A DNA stretch of 64,000 nt, from the NCBI RefSeq assembly GCF_002846365.1, contig NZ_PJMW01000002.1, positions 4,712,001 through 4,776,000 of the forward strand, given 5' to 3'. Shown one piece after another: positions 1-11,210 of the stretch (the first letter of the stretch is position 1; every line of letters starts with the position of its first letter). Source of the stretch: Nocardia fluminea (lineage in GTDB: Bacteria; Actinomycetota; Actinomycetes; Mycobacteriales; Mycobacteriaceae). Position numbers and translations under genes: made by a program. A model generated the notes under the pieces. It was given only the letters and a program-made list of their open reading frames with translations. It had not been told where the DNA came from and did not search any database.

Positions 1-598
1 CCAGGCTGGCGATGCCGAGCATGATGAACCACAGGATATTGGCCAGCGCCAGCACGACCTCGGCCTTGAGCGTTCCGCCCAGCAGCAATCCCATCGCCGC
101 GAAGGTCGCGGTGCCGAGGGCGATCACCAGCGCGCCGAGGGCGAGTCCGCCGATCCCGGGCCGCCAGCCCAGCGCGACCCCGATCGCGCCGAGCAGTATC
201 GCCTGCAGCACGACAACGATGAGCACGGCCGCGCACTTGCCCGCGATCACGCCCCAGCGGGGCAGCGGTGTCGCGCCGAGTCGTTTGAGGGCGCCGTAGC
301 GGCGGTCGAAGCCGACCGCGATGGCCTGACCGGTGAACGCGGTCGACATCACCGCCGTCATCATCACCATCGGCACGATCCGGTCGACCCGGTGTTCGCC
401 CAGGTCGCCGAACGGCAGCAGGGACAGACCGATCAGCAGGGTGATCGGGATGAACATCGTGAGCAGCAGCTGTTCGCCGTTGCGCAACAACAGTTTCAGC
501 TCGAGTCCGGTCTGCGCGGTGAGCATCGTCGTGCGCGAGGCCGGTCGCGGATCGGGGGTGAAGGTGCCGGGCAGGAAACGGCTGGTGGTCTCGCTCAT
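1..598 (-). CDS. ABC-2 type transporter permease (3' end outside window)
   Basis: Membrane subunit of an ABC-2 exporter; about 199 N-terminal residues are present and the gene runs off the left edge. A hydrophilic N-terminus is followed by hydrophobic segments (LLLTMFIPITLLIGLSLLP, the VMMTAVMSTAFTGQAIAV region and later helices), the usual ABC-2 permease pattern. The ATG at 598 overlaps the stop of the upstream ATPase gene (ATGA), so the two are translationally coupled. Position next to the MptB gene matches Rv1457c/Rv1458c of M. tuberculosis. The substrate is not known; neighbourhood suggests an envelope-related cargo. The family call is firm, the substrate is not. Confidence 0.85.
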   Translation of the reverse strand, partial: MSETTSRFLPGTFTPDPRPASRTTMLTAQTGLELKLLLRNGEQLLLTMFIPITLLIGLSLLPFGDLGEHRVDRIVPMVMMTAVMSTAFTGQAIAVGFDRRYGALKRLGATPLPRWGVIAGKCAAVLIVVVLQAILLGAIGVALGWRPGIGGLALGALVIALGTATFAAMGLLLGGTLKAEVVLALANILWFIMLGIASL

Positions 599-1527
599 CC
601 GCGCAGGTCCCGTCCGGTCAGTTCGAGGAAGACGTCTTCGAGGCGACGCTGGTCGATGCGGATGTCGGTGGCCAGCACGTCCATCCTGGCGCACCAGGCG
701 GTGAGTGTCGCCAGCACCTGCGGGGTGATCTCACCCTCGAGCAAGTACATCCCCGGTGTGGTCTCGCGTGGCGAGAAACCTTCCGGCAGAGCGGATTTCA
801 GCAAGGCGATATCGAGTTTCGGTGGGGCGCAGAATCGTAGCTGCCCGGCCGCGCCGTGGGCGGTGACCTCGGCGGGAGTGCCCTGGGCGACGATCCGGCC
901 GTGATCGATGATGACGAGCTGGTCGGCGAGCTGCTCGGCCTCGTCCATCATGTGGGTGGTGAGCACGACGCTCACGCCGTCGCGGCGTAGGGCGTCGATG
1001 AGTTCCCAGACGATCAGCCGGGCCTGCGCGTCCAGACCCGCGGTGGGTTCGTCGAGGAACACGATCTCGGGCTTGCCGACCAGCGCGCACGCGAGCGCGA
1101 GCCGCTGTTGCTGGCCGCCCGACAGGCGACGATAGGGAGTGCGGCGGTTGTCCCGCAGACCCAGCGTCGACAGCAGCCAATCGGGATCGATGGGGTCGGC
1201 GGAGTAGGACGCCACCAGGTCGAGCATCTCGCCCGCGCGGGCGCCGGGGTAGGCGCCGCCGCCCTGGAGCATCACGCCGATGCGCGGACGCAGTTGCTCG
1301 GAGTCGGCGATCGGGTCGAGACCGAGGACGCGGACCGTGCCCGCGTCCGGGCGCACGAAGCCCTCGCACATCTCGACGGTGGTGGTCTTGCCCGCGCCGT
1401 TGGGTCCGAGCAGCGCGAACACCTGGGCGGGTGCCACGTCGAACCGGAGACCGTCTACCGCTGTGGTCTCGCCGTAGCGCTTGACCACACCGTCGACGCT
1501 AACGGCGGGTCCAGGGCGTGTTGTCAC
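595..1527 (-). CDS. ABC transporter ATP-binding protein (ABC-2 exporter)
   Basis: ATPase of about 310 residues that drives the adjacent ABC-2 permease. Visible motifs: Walker [11 protein letters not shown] near residue 40, Q-loop MLQGGG, signature [12 protein letters not shown], Walker [13 protein letters not shown] and the switch histidine in [13 protein letters not shown]. The C-terminal third is the extension common in DrrA-like drug or polyketide exporters. The reading frame is open far upstream, but the GTG at 1527 overlaps the mptB stop (GTGA) and places the nucleotide-binding domain at the normal distance, so this start is chosen. It is the second gene of the mptB-ATPase-permease operon and corresponds to Rv1458c by synteny. 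Confidence 0.9.
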   Translation of the reverse strand: MTTRPGPAVSVDGVVKRYGETTAVDGLRFDVAPAQVFALLGPNGAGKTTTVEMCEGFVRPDAGTVRVLGLDPIADSEQLRPRIGVMLQGGGAYPGARAGEMLDLVASYSADPIDPDWLLSTLGLRDNRRTPYRRLSGGQQQRLALACALVGKPEIVFLDEPTAGLDAQARLIVWELIDALRRDGVSVVLTTHMMDEAEQLADQLVIIDHGRIVAQGTPAEVTAHGAAGQLRFCAPPKLDIALLKSALPEGFSPRETTPGMYLLEGEITPQVLATLTAWCARMDVLATDIRIDQRRLEDVFLELTGRDLRG

Positions 1528-3242
1528 GATGTCACACGGTAAGCCGTGCCCTCCTGTGACGGAGCCGACACCCCCGGCTGTGCCCGCCACGGCAGCGTGT
1601 GCCGGGTGAGCGCGAAGAACAACGCGAAGCACACGACGGCCGCCAGCGCGGCGCCGATGATCTGGAAGACCTGGAATTCCGCACCGCGCGGCATCACCAG
1701 CATGGAGACCACCGCCGAGAACGCGACGGCGGGTACGCGGAACACCGGCTGGGTGGCCCAGGCGGCCAACGGCACGATCGCCCAGAGCAGGTACCAGGGC
1801 TGGACCACCGGGAACAGCAGCACGATCGCCGCGAGTGCCACCCCGAGCGCGCCGACGGGGTGCAGCCGGCCCATGCCGGTGGCGACGAGCATCCGGACCG
1901 TCACGTAGCCCGCGACCACCGCCGCGATGGGCCGGGTGATCGACAGCAGCGCGGTGGTGTGGTCGCCCAGCCCGAGTAGGACGCCGCCGAAACCGGTGAC
2001 GATCCCGATGATGGTCGGCAGCGACATCCAGCTCCGGACAGCGTTGGCGACGCTGAGGGTATTGACCCAGCCGAAGCCGAGGCCACTGGCGAAACCGATG
2101 AGAAGCGTTGTCGCCACGGCGATCACGCCCAGCAGAGCCGCGGCTTTCACGACGGCGGTGAGCGATCCGCCCCAGCGCCTGGCCAGCGCCATGCCGACGA
2201 AGCCGAGCGCGATGATGGAGGTGAGCTTGACCGACGACGACAGGGTGATCACCACCGCGCCACCGATCAGCAGCCCGTAGGCGCGACCGTCGAAGGGAGG
2301 CAGATTCGTCGCCGTCAGCCGGTCGGGTCTGCCTCCGTCGCCGTAGATCGCGCGCAGCATGAGCTCCACGCCGGCCAGCATCAGCCCGAGCATCAGCGCG
2401 TCGTTGTGCACGCCGCCGACCAGGTGGAACAGCACCAGCGGATTGGCCGCCCCGAGCCACAGCGCGCTCACCGGCGCCACCCCGCAGCGCACCGACAACC
2501 GCGGCAGCGCCCACACGATCAGCGCCACCCCGGCCAGCGCCAGCAACCGGTGCACCCACACCCCGGCGATGATGTTGTCCCCCGTGAGCTCCGCGATACC
2601 GCGACCGATCCAGAGGAACAGCGGACCGTACGGGGCGGGCGTATCGCGCCAGATCGTCGGCACGTTGTTGGTGAGGACATTGTCGATTCCGAGTCCGGCG
2701 ACGGGCCCTTCGGAATAGGGGTCGATGCCGCGGGCGGCGATCTCGCTCTGTGCGAGGTAGGAGTAGACGTCGTTGCTGAACATGGGTGGCGCCACGGACA
2801 GCGGGATGATCCACAGCAGCAGGGTGCGGTCCAGTTGCGAGCGCGTCAGGCGGTGCAGTGGCGAACCGGCGAGCCCGCCGATCGCGAACCGACCGAGCAG
2901 CAGCCACGCGCCGATCACCAGCGCGGTCCCGAACATGCACATCGCGAGCGATCCGGTGTGGGCGCGCGCGAAGATGCCGAGCACACGCACGCCCGAGACC
3001 GGATTCTGGTGCACGGGCTGAGCGCCGATACCCAGCGCCGCGATCGCCATCAGCACCGCGCCGGTAGCGCCCATCAGCCGGATCCGGTCCAGTTGCGCGC
3101 GTTCGCTCTTGTCGAGCCCGGGGACCTCGGTCTCGTCGCGATGCAGCACCGCGACGGTATGATCGGGCGCCGGCACGTCGAGCCCGAGAGCTCGCCGCCC
3201 GACCGCCAGTGTCCTGCGCGCCGCGCCCTCCAGTACCGCCAC
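1524..3242 (-). CDS. mptB: Alpha-(1->6)-mannopyranosyltransferase, MptB-like, polytopic membrane protein
   Basis: A 572-residue GT-C type glycosyltransferase with about a dozen hydrophobic segments. The loop after the first helices carries an acidic motif (SNDVYSYLAQ, residues about 155-165) typical of polyprenyl-phosphomannose-dependent mannosyltransferases, followed by DPYSEGP and PAPYGPL. In mycobacteria MptB (Rv1459c) starts the alpha-1,6-mannan core of lipomannan/lipoarabinomannan at the plasma membrane. Position directly before the ABC exporter and upstream of the suf genes is the Rv1459c-Rv1458c-Rv1457c order. The ATG at 3242 gives normal family length. Its stop overlaps the ATPase start by four bases. 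Confidence 0.85.
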   Translation of the reverse strand: MAVLEGAARRTLAVGRRALGLDVPAPDHTVAVLHRDETEVPGLDKSERAQLDRIRLMGATGAVLMAIAALGIGAQPVHQNPVSGVRVLGIFARAHTGSLAMCMFGTALVIGAWLLLGRFAIGGLAGSPLHRLTRSQLDRTLLLWIIPLSVAPPMFSNDVYSYLAQSEIAARGIDPYSEGPVAGLGIDNVLTNNVPTIWRDTPAPYGPLFLWIGRGIAELTGDNIIAGVWVHRLLALAGVALIVWALPRLSVRCGVAPVSALWLGAANPLVLFHLVGGVHNDALMLGLMLAGVELMLRAIYGDGGRPDRLTATNLPPFDGRAYGLLIGGAVVITLSSSVKLTSIIALGFVGMALARRWGGSLTAVVKAAALLGVIAVATTLLIGFASGLGFGWVNTLSVANAVRSWMSLPTIIGIVTGFGGVLLGLGDHTTALLSITRPIAAVVAGYVTVRMLVATGMGRLHPVGALGVALAAIVLLFPVVQPWYLLWAIVPLAAWATQPVFRVPAVAFSAVVSMLVMPRGAEFQVFQIIGAALAAVVCFALFFALTRHTLPWRAQPGVSAPSQEGTAYRVTS

Positions 3243-3321
3243 GAAGTCAGAGCCTAGTGTGCGCGGACCCGACAGGGTTCGTCAGTCGTTCGCGCACCCC
3301 AGGTGTGCCTCTCGTCGCGGA

Positions 3322-4251
3322 CTACCTGGGTGCTTCGACGGAGGTCGGCGCGGTGACGGCCGGTGGTCCGACGAACACCGGGTCCGAGCGCAGCGAGAGC
3401 GCGGCGGCGATGATCACGGCCACGCAGATCAGCGCTACCGCGCCGAGCGCGGCCCAGCCGATGCGCTGCGCGGACCGCTGATCGCGGGCCGACAGCCAGC
3501 CGGGCACGAACAGGATGCCGAGGGCGCTCAACGTGCCCGCGGCCAAGCCGCCGAGGTGACCCCACAGCGAGATCCCCGGGATCGAGAAGCTGATCAGCAC
3601 GTTGACGCCGATGACCACCAGCATCGGGGTCGGGCTCTGCCGCAACCGGATCAGCGTCACCGTGACCGCGCCGAACAGGCCGTACACCGCACCGGAGGCG
3701 CCTGCCGTCGCCGTCACCGAGTCCGACAGCGCCATCACCGCCGCCGACCCACCCAGCAGCGAGACCAGGTAGACGCAGCCGTACCTGACTCGTCCCAGCA
3801 CCTGTTCGAGGTCGCGCCCCACGACATAGAGGGCGAACATGTTGACCAGCAGATGGATCGCGCCGTAGTGCAGGAATCCCGACCCGAGCAGCCGCCACCA
3901 TTCACCGTCGGCTACCAACAGCGGCACCAGCACGAATTCCCGGAACACCGACGAGCCGCGATAGTTGTACATCGGACTTTCGGCCTGCGCCGCGGTGAGC
4001 ACATAGACCAGCACATTGACCGCGATCAACCCGTAGGTCACGTAGGGCACCGCACTGCCTTCGCGTGCGCCGCCGACGGTCCGCACCGGCCGCACGTCCT
4101 GTTGCCCCTGCCGCACACAGTCGACGCAGTGCTGCCCGACCGCCGCCGGACGCAGGCAGTCGGGACAGGCGGGCCGCCCGCATCGCGTGCACGCGAGTCC
4201 GGTAGGCCGATCGGGATGACGGACGCACGTGGGTGTGAGCGGGTTCGACAC
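3322..4251 (-). CDS. Rhomboid family intramembrane serine protease with N-terminal zinc-finger region
   Basis: A 309-residue protein. Residues 1-50 hold a cysteine/histidine-rich zinc-binding module (CTRCGRPACPDC, then HCVDC). Six or seven membrane segments follow, with rhomboid hallmarks: HLLVNMFALYVVGR after helix 2, the nucleophile motif GASGAVYGLFG, and the catalytic histidine in WGHLGGLAAG. Family members cleave transmembrane substrates inside the membrane; the substrate here is unknown. The frame is open to 4917, but the GTG at 4251 places the zinc finger at the N-terminus as in actinobacterial relatives; a GTG start is therefore inferred. The gene lies between mptB and sufR, which are neighbours in M. 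tuberculosis, so it is an insertion relative to that order. Confidence 0.88.
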   Translation of the reverse strand: MSNPLTPTCVRHPDRPTGLACTRCGRPACPDCLRPAAVGQHCVDCVRQGQQDVRPVRTVGGAREGSAVPYVTYGLIAVNVLVYVLTAAQAESPMYNYRGSSVFREFVLVPLLVADGEWWRLLGSGFLHYGAIHLLVNMFALYVVGRDLEQVLGRVRYGCVYLVSLLGGSAAVMALSDSVTATAGASGAVYGLFGAVTVTLIRLRQSPTPMLVVIGVNVLISFSIPGISLWGHLGGLAAGTLSALGILFVPGWLSARDQRSAQRIGWAALGAVALICVAVIIAAALSLRSDPVFVGPPAVTAPTSVEAPR

Positions 4252-4586
4252 TCTGTCATCGTGCCAGACCCCGCCCCCTGACCGCCGTGTTCGCCACCGC
4301 GCAGCCGGTCGGCCGGTCGCCGCGTCGTGGTGCGAACATCGTCTGCGAGCAACGCCGTGCGAACGTGCACACCGGGCCGTCCGGCGCCGGGTTCGGTATT
4401 GCTGGGCACCGGGTGGCCGGGGTCGCCGACCTGTGCGATGGGTCACCCGGCAGCGCGGCGCCGATCGGTTCGCAGGGGCCGCACCTGGGGTTATGCGAAG
4501 TGCGGGGGAGTCCCGATGATCTTCCTCGCAGGTCAGGGCACCCTTTGTCAGGTGACCCTTATTAGATTTAGGGAAGCAATTCCGCC
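4252..4586. other. Divergent intergenic region between rhomboid gene and sufR
   Basis: No convincing ORF. The sufR-proximal end is AT-richer (TTATTAGATTTAG near 4559-4571), as expected for the suf promoter. An imperfect inverted repeat lies at about 4536-4559 (AGGGCACC, spacer CTTTGTCA, then GGTGACCCT) and could be a second regulator site. No Shine-Dalgarno sequence is visible before the sufR GTG, which fits a leaderless or near-leaderless transcript. Confidence 0.4.
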
Positions 4587-4601
4587 ACACTGGTGTTGTG
4601 A
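4587..4601 (+). promoter_or_regulatory. Candidate SufR operator overlapping the sufR start codon
   Basis: The sequence ACACT, five bases, TGTGA matches exactly the inverted motif I recall for mycobacterial SufR (ACACT-N5-TGTGA). The right half contains the GTG start codon of sufR (4598). Binding here would block transcription or start-site occupancy and explain autorepression of the whole suf operon. The match is read directly; the function is inferred from the M. tuberculosis system. Confidence 0.7.
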
Positions 4602-5392
4602 AAACCGTGGGTTTGCGGACGGGCGTGGAAAGTGACGGTCGTAAGACGACCGGCGCTCGGTCGTCGGCTGTCCCCGCGGCGACCGCGCACGAGGGGCAGA
4701 CCAGGGCGGCCATCGTCCAGCTGCTGCTCGAGCAGGGACCGATCACCGCGACGGCGATCGGCACCGAACTCGGTCTCGCGCCCGCCGGGGTGCGCAGGCA
4801 CCTCGACGCGCTGATCGACGCGGGCCAGGCTCGGGCGAGCCGCTCCGCGCCGTGGCAGCAGAAGGGGCGCGGCCGACCGGCCAAGCAGTACCAGCTCACC
4901 GCGGCGGGCCGGGGCAACCTCGGTCACGCCTACGACGATCTGGCCGGGGCGGCGATTCGCCAGCTCGGTGAGATCGGTGGCGACGCCGCGATCGCCGAAT
5001 TCGCGCGCAAGCGGGTTCGCGTGATCGTCGACGGCATCGAACCCGTCGCCGACCACACCGCACCGGTGATCGAGGCCAAGGTCGAGGAGATCGCGGAAGC
5101 GTTCGCCGAGGCCGGTTTCGCCGCCACCACCCGTCAGGTCGGCGCCGGTGTGCAGATCTGTCAGCACCACTGCCCGGTGGCCCATGTCGCCGAGGAGTTC
5201 CCGCAGTTGTGCGCGGCCGAATTGGACGCTTTCCGCGACCTGCTCGGTACCCACGTGCAGCGCCTTGCGACGATCGCCAACGGCGATTGCGCCTGCACCA
5301 CCCACGTACCGCTGGTCGCGGTGCCGAAGATCCCATCCGCCGCACAGCCCGCGGCGGGACGAACGAACGACTCCGGAAGGAGTGCCGAATGA
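4598..5392 (+). CDS. sufR: SufR, iron-sulfur cluster-sensing repressor of the suf operon
   Basis: A 264-residue winged-helix regulator. The helix-turn-helix covers residues about 35-75 ([19 protein letters not shown], then RRHLDALI). The C-terminal sensor has the conserved SufR cysteines C188, C192 and C205 in [18 protein letters not shown], plus C231/C233 in GDCACTTH, which ligate an Fe-S cluster in family members. Loss of the cluster derepresses Fe-S assembly. It is the first gene of the operon and its stop overlaps the sufB ATG by four bases. The GTG start sits inside its own candidate operator. Ortholog of Rv1460 by sequence type and position. Confidence 0.93.
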   Translation: MKTVGLRTGVESDGRKTTGARSSAVPAATAHEGQTRAAIVQLLLEQGPITATAIGTELGLAPAGVRRHLDALIDAGQARASRSAPWQQKGRGRPAKQYQLTAAGRGNLGHAYDDLAGAAIRQLGEIGGDAAIAEFARKRVRVIVDGIEPVADHTAPVIEAKVEEIAEAFAEAGFAATTRQVGAGVQICQHHCPVAHVAEEFPQLCAAELDAFRDLLGTHVQRLATIANGDCACTTHVPLVAVPKIPSAAQPAAGRTNDSGRSAE

Positions 5393-6825
5393 CGACCTCG
5401 ACCGACCAGGTACAACCGCTTACCCAGGACGAAACCATCGCCTCGCTGGGCACCTACGGTTACGGCTGGTCCGACTCCGATGTAGCCGGTGCCAGTGCGC
5501 AACGTGGCCTGTCGGAGGCCGTCGTCCGCGATATCTCGGCCAAGAAGAGCGAACCCGAGTGGATGCTCGACGTGCGCCTCAAGGCGCTGCGCATCTTCGA
5601 TCGCAAGCCCATGCCGAACTGGGGTTCCAACCTCGACGGCATCGACTTCGACAACATCAAGTACTTCGTGCGTTCGTCGGAGAAGCAGGCCGAGAGCTGG
5701 GAAGACCTGCCCGAGGACATCAAGAACACCTACGACAAGCTGGGCATCCCGGAAGCGGAGAAGCAGCGTCTGGTCTCCGGTGTCGCGGCGCAGTACGAGT
5801 CCGAGGTCGTCTACCACTCCATCCGCGAGGATCTGGAGAAGCAGGGCGTCATCTTCCTCGACACCGATACCGCGCTCAAGCAGCACCCGGAGATCTTCCA
5901 GCAGTACTTCGGCTCGGTGATCCCCGCCGGTGACAACAAGTTCTCCGCGCTCAACACCGCCGTGTGGTCGGGTGGCTCGTTCATCTACGTGCCGCCGGGC
6001 GTGCACGTCGACATCCCGCTGCAGGCCTACTTCCGGATCAACACCGAGAACATGGGCCAGTTCGAGCGGACGCTGATCATCGTCGACGAGGATGCCTACG
6101 TCCACTACGTCGAGGGTTGTACAGCCCCGATCTACAAGTCCGACTCGCTGCACTCCGCGGTCGTGGAGATCATCGTGAAGAAGGGCGGCCGCTGCCGCTA
6201 CACGACCATCCAGAACTGGTCGAACAACGTCTTCAACCTGGTCACCAAGCGCGCCAAGGCCGAAGCGGGCGCCACCATGGAGTGGGTCGACGGCAACATC
6301 GGCTCCAAGGTGACCATGAAGTACCCGGCGGTCTGGATGACCGGCGAGCACGCGCACGGCGAGGTCCTCTCGGTCGCGTTCGCGGGCCCCGGCCAGCACC
6401 AGGACACCGGCGCCAAGATGCTGCACCTGGCCCCGCACACCTCCTCGACCATCGTGTCGAAGTCGGTGGCGCGTGGCGGCGGTCGCGCGTCGTACCGCGG
6501 TCTGGTCCAGATCAACAAGGGCGCCAACGGGTCGAAGTCGACCGTGAAGTGTGACGCCCTGCTGGTCGACACGATCAGCCGCTCCGACACCTACCCCTAC
6601 GTCGACATCCGCGAGGACGACGTGACGATGGGTCACGAGGCCACCGTCTCGAAGGTCTCCGAGGAGCAGCTGTTCTACCTGATGAGCCGCGGCCTCACCG
6701 AGGACGAGGCGATGGCGATGATCGTGCGCGGCTTCGTGGAGCCGATCGCCAAGGAACTGCCGATGGAATACGCACTGGAACTGAACCGGCTCATCGAGCT
6801 GCAGATGGAAGGGGCCGTGGGCTGA
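5389..6825 (+). CDS. sufB: SufB, scaffold subunit of the SufBCD Fe-S assembly complex
   Basis: A 478-residue SufB. With SufC and SufD it forms the scaffold on which Fe-S clusters are built in the cytosol. Recognisable stretches are the N-terminal [10 protein letters not shown] region, [20 protein letters not shown] in the core, and the C-terminal KCDALLVD with [12 protein letters not shown] before the final helical part. The cysteine in KCDALL corresponds to the conserved acceptor-site cysteine of the family. The protein is uninterrupted: the intein carried by M. tuberculosis SufB is absent. A strong Shine-Dalgarno (GGAAGGAG) precedes the ATG at 5389, inside the end of sufR. Confidence 0.96.
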   Translation: MTTSTDQVQPLTQDETIASLGTYGYGWSDSDVAGASAQRGLSEAVVRDISAKKSEPEWMLDVRLKALRIFDRKPMPNWGSNLDGIDFDNIKYFVRSSEKQAESWEDLPEDIKNTYDKLGIPEAEKQRLVSGVAAQYESEVVYHSIREDLEKQGVIFLDTDTALKQHPEIFQQYFGSVIPAGDNKFSALNTAVWSGGSFIYVPPGVHVDIPLQAYFRINTENMGQFERTLIIVDEDAYVHYVEGCTAPIYKSDSLHSAVVEIIVKKGGRCRYTTIQNWSNNVFNLVTKRAKAEAGATMEWVDGNIGSKVTMKYPAVWMTGEHAHGEVLSVAFAGPGQHQDTGAKMLHLAPHTSSTIVSKSVARGGGRASYRGLVQINKGANGSKSTVKCDALLVDTISRSDTYPYVDIREDDVTMGHEATVSKVSEEQLFYLMSRGLTEDEAMAMIVRGFVEPIAKELPMEYALELNRLIELQMEGAVG

Positions 6826-8003
6826 TGTCGACGCTCGAGACGCCGATCCAGAATCCTGGCGCGGGCGCCGCGGTCAACAAGGGCGAGGTCTTCACCTCGT
6901 TCGACGTGAACGCATTCGAGATCCCGGCGGGTCGCGACGAGGCGTGGCGGTTCACCCCGCTGCGCCGCCTGCGCGGCCTGCACGACGGCACCGCCGTTGC
7001 CGATGGTCAGGCAACCGTCGAGGTGAGCGAAGTCGCCGGAGTCACCGTGGAAACGGTGGGCCGCACCGACTCTCGTCTCGGCCAGGCCGGTACTCCCGCC
7101 GATCGTGTTGCCGCCCAGGCTTATTCGGGTTTCACCGAGGCGACCGTGATCACCGTCGGCCCGGAAACCGAAGTATCGGACCCGGTCACCGTCACGATCA
7201 CCGGTCCCGGTGAGGGCAAGACCGCCTACGGTCACCTGCAGATCCGCCTGGACAACTTCGCCGTCGCCACCGTGGTCCTCGACCAGCGCGGCAGCGGAAC
7301 CTACGCCGAGAACGTCGAATTCGTGCTCGGTGACAGCGCCAAGCTCACCGTCGTCGCGGTCCAGGAATGGAACGAAGACGCCGTGCACGTCACCGCGCAT
7401 CACCTGAAGCTGGGCCGTGACGCGAACCTGCGCCACGTGTCGGCGACGCTGGGCGGCGACCTGGTTCGTCTGTCGGGCACCGTGCGCTACGCCGGTCCAG
7501 GTGGCGAAGCCGAGCTGTTCGGTCTGTACTTCGCCGACGCGGGCCAGCATTTCGAGCAGCGTCTGCTGGTCGATCACGCCGAGCCCAACTGCAAGTCCAA
7601 TGTGCTCTACAAGGGTGCGCTGCAGGGCGATCCGTCCTCGCCCAAGGGCGACGCCCGGACGGTCTGGATCGGCGATGTGCTGATCCGCGCGGCCGCCGAG
7701 GGCACCGACACCTACGAGGCGAACCGCAACCTGGTGCTCACCGACGGCGCGCGCGCCGACTCGGTGCCGAACCTGGAGATCGAGACCGGCGAGATCGCCG
7801 GCGCCGGACACGCGAGTGCCACCGGCCGTTTCGACGACGAGCAGCTGTTCTACCTGCGCGCTCGCGGCATTCCCGAAGACGTCGCCCGCCGCCTGGTGGT
7901 GCGTGGCTTCTTCTTCGAGATCATCCAGAAGGTCACGGTCCCCGAGGTCCGGGAGCGGCTCGAGGCGGCCATCGAGGCCGAACTCGCCACTGTCGGTATC
8001 TGA
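6825..8003 (+). CDS. sufD: SufD, Fe-S assembly scaffold subunit
   Basis: A 392-residue SufD, the non-identical partner of SufB in the SufBC2D complex. The C-terminal conserved region ([20 protein letters not shown], then [13 protein letters not shown]) is the SUF-B/D signature, and the extended beta-helix-like middle is typical. The sufB TGA and the sufD ATG share one base (TGATG), so translation is coupled. Equivalent to Rv1462. Confidence 0.95.
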   Translation: MSTLETPIQNPGAGAAVNKGEVFTSFDVNAFEIPAGRDEAWRFTPLRRLRGLHDGTAVADGQATVEVSEVAGVTVETVGRTDSRLGQAGTPADRVAAQAYSGFTEATVITVGPETEVSDPVTVTITGPGEGKTAYGHLQIRLDNFAVATVVLDQRGSGTYAENVEFVLGDSAKLTVVAVQEWNEDAVHVTAHHLKLGRDANLRHVSATLGGDLVRLSGTVRYAGPGGEAELFGLYFADAGQHFEQRLLVDHAEPNCKSNVLYKGALQGDPSSPKGDARTVWIGDVLIRAAAEGTDTYEANRNLVLTDGARADSVPNLEIETGEIAGAGHASATGRFDDEQLFYLRARGIPEDVARRLVVRGFFFEIIQKVTVPEVRERLEAAIEAELATVGI

Positions 8004-8035
8004 CTCACCTACTTCCCACGAAGGAATCGAATTCG

Positions 8036-10058
<2,023 letters not shown>

Positions 10059-10061
10059 ATC

Positions 10062-10544
10062 ATGCGTATGGAGCAGATGTACCAGGAAGTGATCCTGGAT
10101 CACTACAAGCACCCGCATCACCGCGGGCTGCGGGAGCCGTTCGGTGCGCAGGTGCACCACGTGAACCCGACCTGTGGTGACGAAGTGACGATGCGGGTGC
10201 AGATCGACGACGCCGGTGAGGTCGCCGACGTTTCCTATGACGGCCAGGGCTGCTCGATCAGTCAGGCCGCCACCTCGATCCTCACCGATCAGGTGATCGG
10301 GCTTCCGGTGCAGCAGGCGTTGAAGGTGGTCGACTCGTTCAGCGAGATGATCTCCAGCCGTGGCACCGTCGAAGGCGACGAGGACATGATCGGTGACGGC
10401 ATCGCCCTCGCCGGTGTGAGCAAGTACCCGGCGCGGGTCAAGTGCGCGCTGCTCGGGTGGATGGCGTTCAAAGACGCTGTCGTGCAGATCAGTTCGGCCG
10501 AGGAAACCAAGGCACCGATGGGAAATGGGGAGTCTGCCACATGA
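10062..10544 (+). CDS. sufU: SufU, zinc-dependent sulfurtransferase
   Basis: A 160-residue SufU/IscU-like protein. In Gram-positive SUF systems SufU accepts sulfur from SufS through a zinc site. The metal ligands are visible: C38 and D40 (NPTCGDE), C64 (GQGCSISQAA) and C128 (VKCALLGW). A SufU-type insertion between the second and third ligands distinguishes it from IscU. It starts three bases after sufS and its TGA overlaps the sufT ATG (ATGA). Equivalent to Rv1465. Confidence 0.94.
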   Translation: MRMEQMYQEVILDHYKHPHHRGLREPFGAQVHHVNPTCGDEVTMRVQIDDAGEVADVSYDGQGCSISQAATSILTDQVIGLPVQQALKVVDSFSEMISSRGTVEGDEDMIGDGIALAGVSKYPARVKCALLGWMAFKDAVVQISSAEETKAPMGNGESAT

Positions 10545-10948
10545 GTGAGAGCACCGATACCGCACAGACCCCGGATGTCGCGGAGGCAGTCGAGGTCGGC
10601 AAACCCGCCGAGGTCGAGTTGACGGCCGAACAGGTTCAGCATCTCGAGGACCTCGAGGAGGCGATGCGTGACGTCGTCGACCCCGAACTCGGCATCAACG
10701 TCGTCGACCTCGGCCTGGTCTACGGCCTGTCGGTCGACGAGGAGAACATCTGCACCCTCGATATGACGCTCACCTCGGCGGCCTGTCCGCTGACCGACGT
10801 CATCGAAGACCAGTCCCGTAACGCCCTGGTGCGCAGCGGCCTGGTCGAGGACCTGAAGATCAACTGGGTCTGGATGCCGCCGTGGGGTCCGGACAAGATC
10901 ACCGACGACGGCCGCGAACAGCTGCGCGCCCTCGGCTTCACGGTGTAG
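10541..10948 (+). CDS. sufT: SufT / MIP18-like Fe-S maturation factor (DUF59)
   Basis: A 135-residue protein with a DUF59 domain: DVVDPELGINVVDLGLVY, then the conserved cysteine in TSAACPLTDVI and the C-terminal WMPPWGPDKITDDGR. SufT helps target Fe-S clusters to client proteins when demand is high. The frame is open from 10442, but the ATG at 10541 overlaps the sufU stop and removes an atypical tail. Last gene of the suf operon; a strong terminator follows. Confidence 0.93.
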   Translation: MSESTDTAQTPDVAEAVEVGKPAEVELTAEQVQHLEDLEEAMRDVVDPELGINVVDLGLVYGLSVDEENICTLDMTLTSAACPLTDVIEDQSRNALVRSGLVEDLKINWVWMPPWGPDKITDDGREQLRALGFTV

Positions 10949-10961
10949 CACCGCACTTCCC

Positions 10962-10990
10962 GGGCCCGGATCCTCGATGGATCCGGGCCC
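10962..10990 (+). terminator. Terminator of the suf operon
   Basis: A perfect 12-base-pair stem (GGGCCCGGATCC pairing with GGATCCGGGCCC) around a five-base TCGAT loop starts 14 bases after the sufT stop. No long U tract follows, as is common in actinobacteria. The same stem sequence recurs in the next two terminators. Confidence 0.85.
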
Positions 10991-11044
10991 GTCGCGTTCT
11001 GCGTGAATTTCTGCCGCGCTCGAAAGATCAGCTCCACTGTGCAT

Positions 11045-11210
11045 TTGGCTATCACCGACCGATCGTGATCTGCTTGGCGGTTCCGGAATTCCGGAGCAGT
11101 TTTCAGAGGAGATCTTTCGAATGAGTTTCATGGGTAAGGCCGTCTTCGCCGTAGCGGCGTCGGTTCTTGCGGCCGGGTCGGTACTGGGTGCCGGCGCGGC
11201 AGACGCCGCG
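11045..11210 (+). repeat. Direct repeat copy 1: leader plus signal-peptide segment of DUF4189 gene
   Basis: This stretch (promoter-proximal leader, ribosome-binding site and signal peptide codons) is repeated at 11687-11853. From 11104 to 11182 it matches copy 2 at 78 of 79 bases, whereas the following mature-protein codons differ strongly. It marks a tandem gene duplication. Confidence 0.85.
11081..11096. promoter_or_regulatory. Inverted repeat in the leader of DUF4189 gene 1
   Basis: TTCCGGA, two bases, TCCGGAG: a nearly perfect inverted repeat 25 bases before the start codon, just upstream of the AGAGGAG ribosome-binding site. The equivalent position of the second gene holds TTCCGGA-CT-TCCGGAA. 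Conservation of the dyad while its spacer changes suggests an operator or mRNA hairpin. Confidence 0.45.
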
